Assembly: GCA_018398575.1 (NCBI GenBank)
Contig: JAGTXZ010000021.1
Span: 2,294,001 to 2,358,000, forward strand
DNA from: Ampelomyces quisqualis
Taxonomy: Eukaryota > Ascomycota > Dothideomycetes > Pleosporales > Phaeosphaeriaceae
DNA length: 64,000 nt
Direction of reading: 5' to 3'
Shown: one piece after another, positions 61,841 to 64,000 of the stretch
Layout of the letters: every line of letters begins with the position of its first letter
Numbering within the stretch: position 1 is the stretch's first letter
Position numbers and translations under genes: made by a program
The notes under the pieces: model-generated
Databases searched by the model: none
The model's input: only the letters and a program-made list of their open reading frames with translations
What the model was told of the DNA's origin: nothing

Positions 61841-63055
61841 ATGTTTGCGTCCACAGCTTCTCGATCGGTTCGCACCTCACCAGCGACTCGACTCTCACAA
61901 ACAGCTAGACAAATACAACCACAACAACAGCAATCAAGAATGGCTCACAACGGGACAACTTTCAAGCTCAATACTGGAGCTCAGATTCCAGCCATTGGGT
62001 TCGGTACTTGGCAGGATAAAGATGCTCAGGAACCGTGAGTGTACCGCCCGACGCATACGAATGAAAATGAACGGAACTGAGAGGATACCGATTCTGTCGT
62101 GATATCAATTGGCATCATTCGTTCCACAAGCTCCTCTCTCATTTTCGCTCGTGTGCGCCAGGAAGCGGTATTCACCCAACAAAGGTATCCACTAACGTTA
62201 CACAGAGCTGTCACGATTGCCCTAAAGGCTGGATACCGTCACATCGATACAGCGCGTATCTACGGCACCGAGGCTGCCGTAGGTAATGCGATCAAGAAGT
62301 CCGGCATACCTCGCGAGGAGCTCTTCATCACCACCAAACTCTGGAACAACTCGCACCATCCAGATGATGTAGAGAAGGCAATCGATGCCTCACTCAAAGA
62401 TCTGCAGACATCATACCTTGATTTGTATCTTATGCATTGGCCCAGCCCATTCGCCCGAAGCGACGATATGATCCCCAAAGACAGCAACGGCAAAATCAAA
62501 ACCGGCGACAGCGATTACGTCGACACATACAAGGCCATGGAGAGAATGCTCAAAGCCGGCAAAACCCGCGCAATCGGCGTCTCAAACTTCAGCAGAGCAG
62601 AACTCGAACGCCTGATCCAGGAGACTTCCGTCGTGCCCGCCGTCCACCAGATCGAACTCCACCCATACCTCCAACAACACTCCTTCACCGAATTTCACAA
62701 GCAAAAAGGCATTCACGTGACCCAGTACTCGCCGTTTGGCAACCAAAACGAAATCTACGACGCGGGCAAGGGCATGGGCAAATTGATGGATGACCCCGTC
62801 CTCGTCGAGATGGGCAACAAGCACGGCAAGACTGGCGCGCAAGTGGCGCTCGCATGGGGCATTGCAAAGGGGCACTCAGTCATCCCCAAGTCCAAGACGG
62901 AGAGCCGCATCAAGTCGAATCTCGAGGGTGATTTCGCGCTGCCCCGCGACGACGTCGACAAGATTGCTGCCATGGACAAGAAACTGCGCTTCAACGATCC
63001 ATCGGAGAATTTTGGGTGGGACTTTTATAAAGATTTAGATGGGAAGAAGAATTGA
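61841..63055 (+). CDS. aldo-keto reductase, possibly with a mitochondrial presequence
   Basis: NADPH-dependent reductase of aldehydes and ketones with a TIM-barrel fold. Exons are 61,841-62,034 and 62,206-63,055 (a 171-bp intron, longer than others here), giving 347 residues. The catalytic tetrad is complete: Asp79 (RHIDTARIYG), Tyr84, Lys109 (ITTKLW) and His142 (LYLMHWP). Other family marks are GFGTWQ, GVSNFS, HQIELHPYLQQ and the cofactor-binding IPKSKTESRIKSN near 280. Residues 1-33 before MAHNGTTF are Arg/Ser/Thr/Gln-rich without acids, as in a mitochondrial presequence. A second start at the MAHNGTTF Met (61,940) would give a cytosolic form, so dual localisation is possible. The acceptor chosen at 62,205 restores EPAVTIALKAGYRHID; an internal mini-exon was tested and breaks the frame. 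Substrate unknown; relatives include glycerol and xylose/aldose reductases. Confidence 0.93.
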
Positions 63056-63497
63056 GCTTGGATGGCTGTTGGGCTTTGTTTGTCGCGTGATAGATCTGTT
63101 GCGTCCAAGCACAAAAGACTTTGCCTACTTTATGTTATTGTAAACATTGTCCCAAGTTCCTGCCGCAACTCCATCCTCTTTGCATACGCGCGCCCCCCTT
63201 GAACAGAAAACAACAACAACAAAAACTTTGCTTTTCTCGTACGCCGCCGAGTGGGCATTCCATGACGATCTGTGCCCAGACCAACGCCCAAATCATTCGC
63301 GATTGATAAAAGATGCACGTATAAGCATGGAGTGCGTCAGAGACTCGTAGGATAAGCTCTGTATTGCTGAAAAGAGGGTGCAGTGTCTTTGGCTTGAGGG
63401 ATGGTGCTAGCTTTTCTGTTGCACAGCAGAGGCAGATGGGATGAATCATGAGAGACGTGATGATTTGTACGTCAAGGTCAGATGTGAATCTCGAACG
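63056..63497. other. intergenic, convergent 3' ends
   Basis: 442 bp between the stop codons of the aldo-keto reductase and the minus-strand gene at the window end, with CAACAACAACAA-like low complexity near 63,211-63,222. No gene is seen. Confidence 0.5.
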
Positions 63498-64000
63498 TTA
63501 ATTCTCAGTTGCCCACGTCAGCGTGTGTCCTCGCTCGAATTGCATCGTAGTGCAACTCGTCTTCGCCCCGAATCCCTGCGCGATTAGCGCGAACCATATG
63601 CTTTCTTCCTTATCGCCTTCGACGTCTACATTCATGTCCGTATCCTGCTGCGTTGCATTGACTGCTTTGTTGCTACGAAACCCATCTCTCCTTGCGGATA
63701 AGAAGACGTCGCGCACAAACGCCGGCGGCATGAAGCCCTTCCATCGCACGAACACGAATCCACGGCGCGCGACCCCAGCGCCGAAATCCGGGACCGCGTA
63801 GCGCGACAAATGCGGATCAACAGTGTCGTTGGCATTGACACGTGGAGAATGCAGACTGAGAATGTGTATGTATTCCAACAGACACAGCGATTCGTCTTCG
63901 TCGAACATGGCGGCATCAGGCGCAAGCTTCGGACACAAACACGCCTCCAAGCGGATAATCGTCGGCGCAATCTCATGGACGCGTGGCGCATGCTTACTTA
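63498..64000 (-). CDS. probable RNase P/MRP subunit Rpp40, C-terminal part (5' end outside window)
   Basis: The minus-strand frame is open from the window edge to TAA at 63,498-63,500, about 167 residues with no internal stop. The start lies beyond the window; the first visible residues already look like protein interior (APRVHEIAPTIIRLEACLCP). Segments LHSPRVNANDTVDPHLSRY, FVFVRWKGFMPPAFV and WFALIAQGFG follow the order and character of the C-terminal half of Rpp40 (compare the human GFIPPE and WVTLSVQGF region, from memory of the family). Rpp40 is a protein subunit of nuclear RNase P and RNase MRP, which process tRNA and rRNA precursors. A low-complexity acidic insert (NATQQDTDMNVDVEGDKEE) sits between these motifs. 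The assignment rests on a few motifs, so it is moderate. Confidence 0.6.
   Translation of the reverse strand, partial: SKHAPRVHEIAPTIIRLEACLCPKLAPDAAMFDEDESLCLLEYIHILSLHSPRVNANDTVDPHLSRYAVPDFGAGVARRGFVFVRWKGFMPPAFVRDVFLSARRDGFRSNKAVNATQQDTDMNVDVEGDKEESIWFALIAQGFGAKTSCTTMQFERGHTLTWATEN

Noticed and set aside
62035..62205. Mini-exon inside the aldo-keto reductase intron (GAAGCGGTATTCACCCAAC region)
   Set aside because: Including it shifts the frame and destroys the conserved ALKAGYRHIDTA segment; the single 171-bp intron restores it.
1..64000. tRNA, rRNA and CRISPR arrays
   Set aside because: No cloverleaf-type T-loop/anticodon combination, rRNA-like block or regularly spaced repeat array was seen by eye. 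A tRNAscan or Infernal run would be decisive.

Overview
The window looks like a chromosome segment of a filamentous ascomycete, most likely a Dothideomycete (Pleosporales-like). This is inferred from the short spliceosomal introns (mostly 44-98 bp, with CTAAC-type branch sites), the gene families present, and a two-compartment layout: AT-rich, gene-free blocks of mutated transposons beside GC-balanced gene-bearing DNA. In the AT-rich blocks nearly all CA/TG dinucleotides have become TA, and transposon reading frames survive only if TAG/TAA are read as former Gln/Trp codons. That is the signature of repeat-induced point mutation (RIP).

AT-rich block 1 (1 to about 28,560) holds dead LTR retrotransposons. 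On the + strand are a Ty3/Gypsy relic (1-5,690, cut by the window edge) and a Ty1/Copia relic (about 10,900-14,910). A minus-strand Gypsy relic (about 16,300-18,707 plus 25,809-26,211) is split by a structurally complete 7,096-bp Gypsy chromovirus (18,708-25,803). That insertion has paired 299-bp LTRs, a 5-bp target-site duplication and a Tf1-like self-priming signal. A 5'-truncated, more decayed copy of the same family follows (26,212-28,214). A fold-back element lies at 10,248-10,674. About 5.7-10.0 kb and 14.9-16.3 kb are RIP-mutated DNA that I could not classify.

Gene-bearing block 1 (28,560-53,940) contains: a secreted Thr-rich protein (-); a five-intron laccase (+); a small unknown protein (-); a decayed MFS transporter tail (-); translation elongation factor 1-beta (-), divergent from mitochondrial Hsp78 (+) over a 427-bp promoter with a heat-shock element; the meiotic MutS homologue MSH5 (+, nine exons); and an AflR-type Zn2Cys6 regulator (+). 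Long intergenic stretches (44,969-49,672 and 51,201-53,941) show no convincing gene.

A RIP-inactivated hAT DNA transposon (53,950-57,100, with 8-bp TSDs and 11-bp imperfect terminal inverted repeats) separates this from block 2 (57,109-64,000). Block 2 holds a Nudix hydrolase (-), an aldo-keto reductase (+) and the 3' part of a probable RNase P/MRP subunit Rpp40 gene (-), cut by the window end.

The genes are mostly housekeeping (translation, mitochondrial proteostasis, meiosis, RNA processing) mixed with accessory functions (laccase, secreted protein, pathway-type regulator). No secondary-metabolite cluster, tRNA, rRNA or CRISPR array is visible. No clearly new biological system was found. 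The most informative observations are the self-priming, nested retrotransposon, the exact hAT boundaries, the Hsp78 heat-shock element and the intron-retaining transporter relic.
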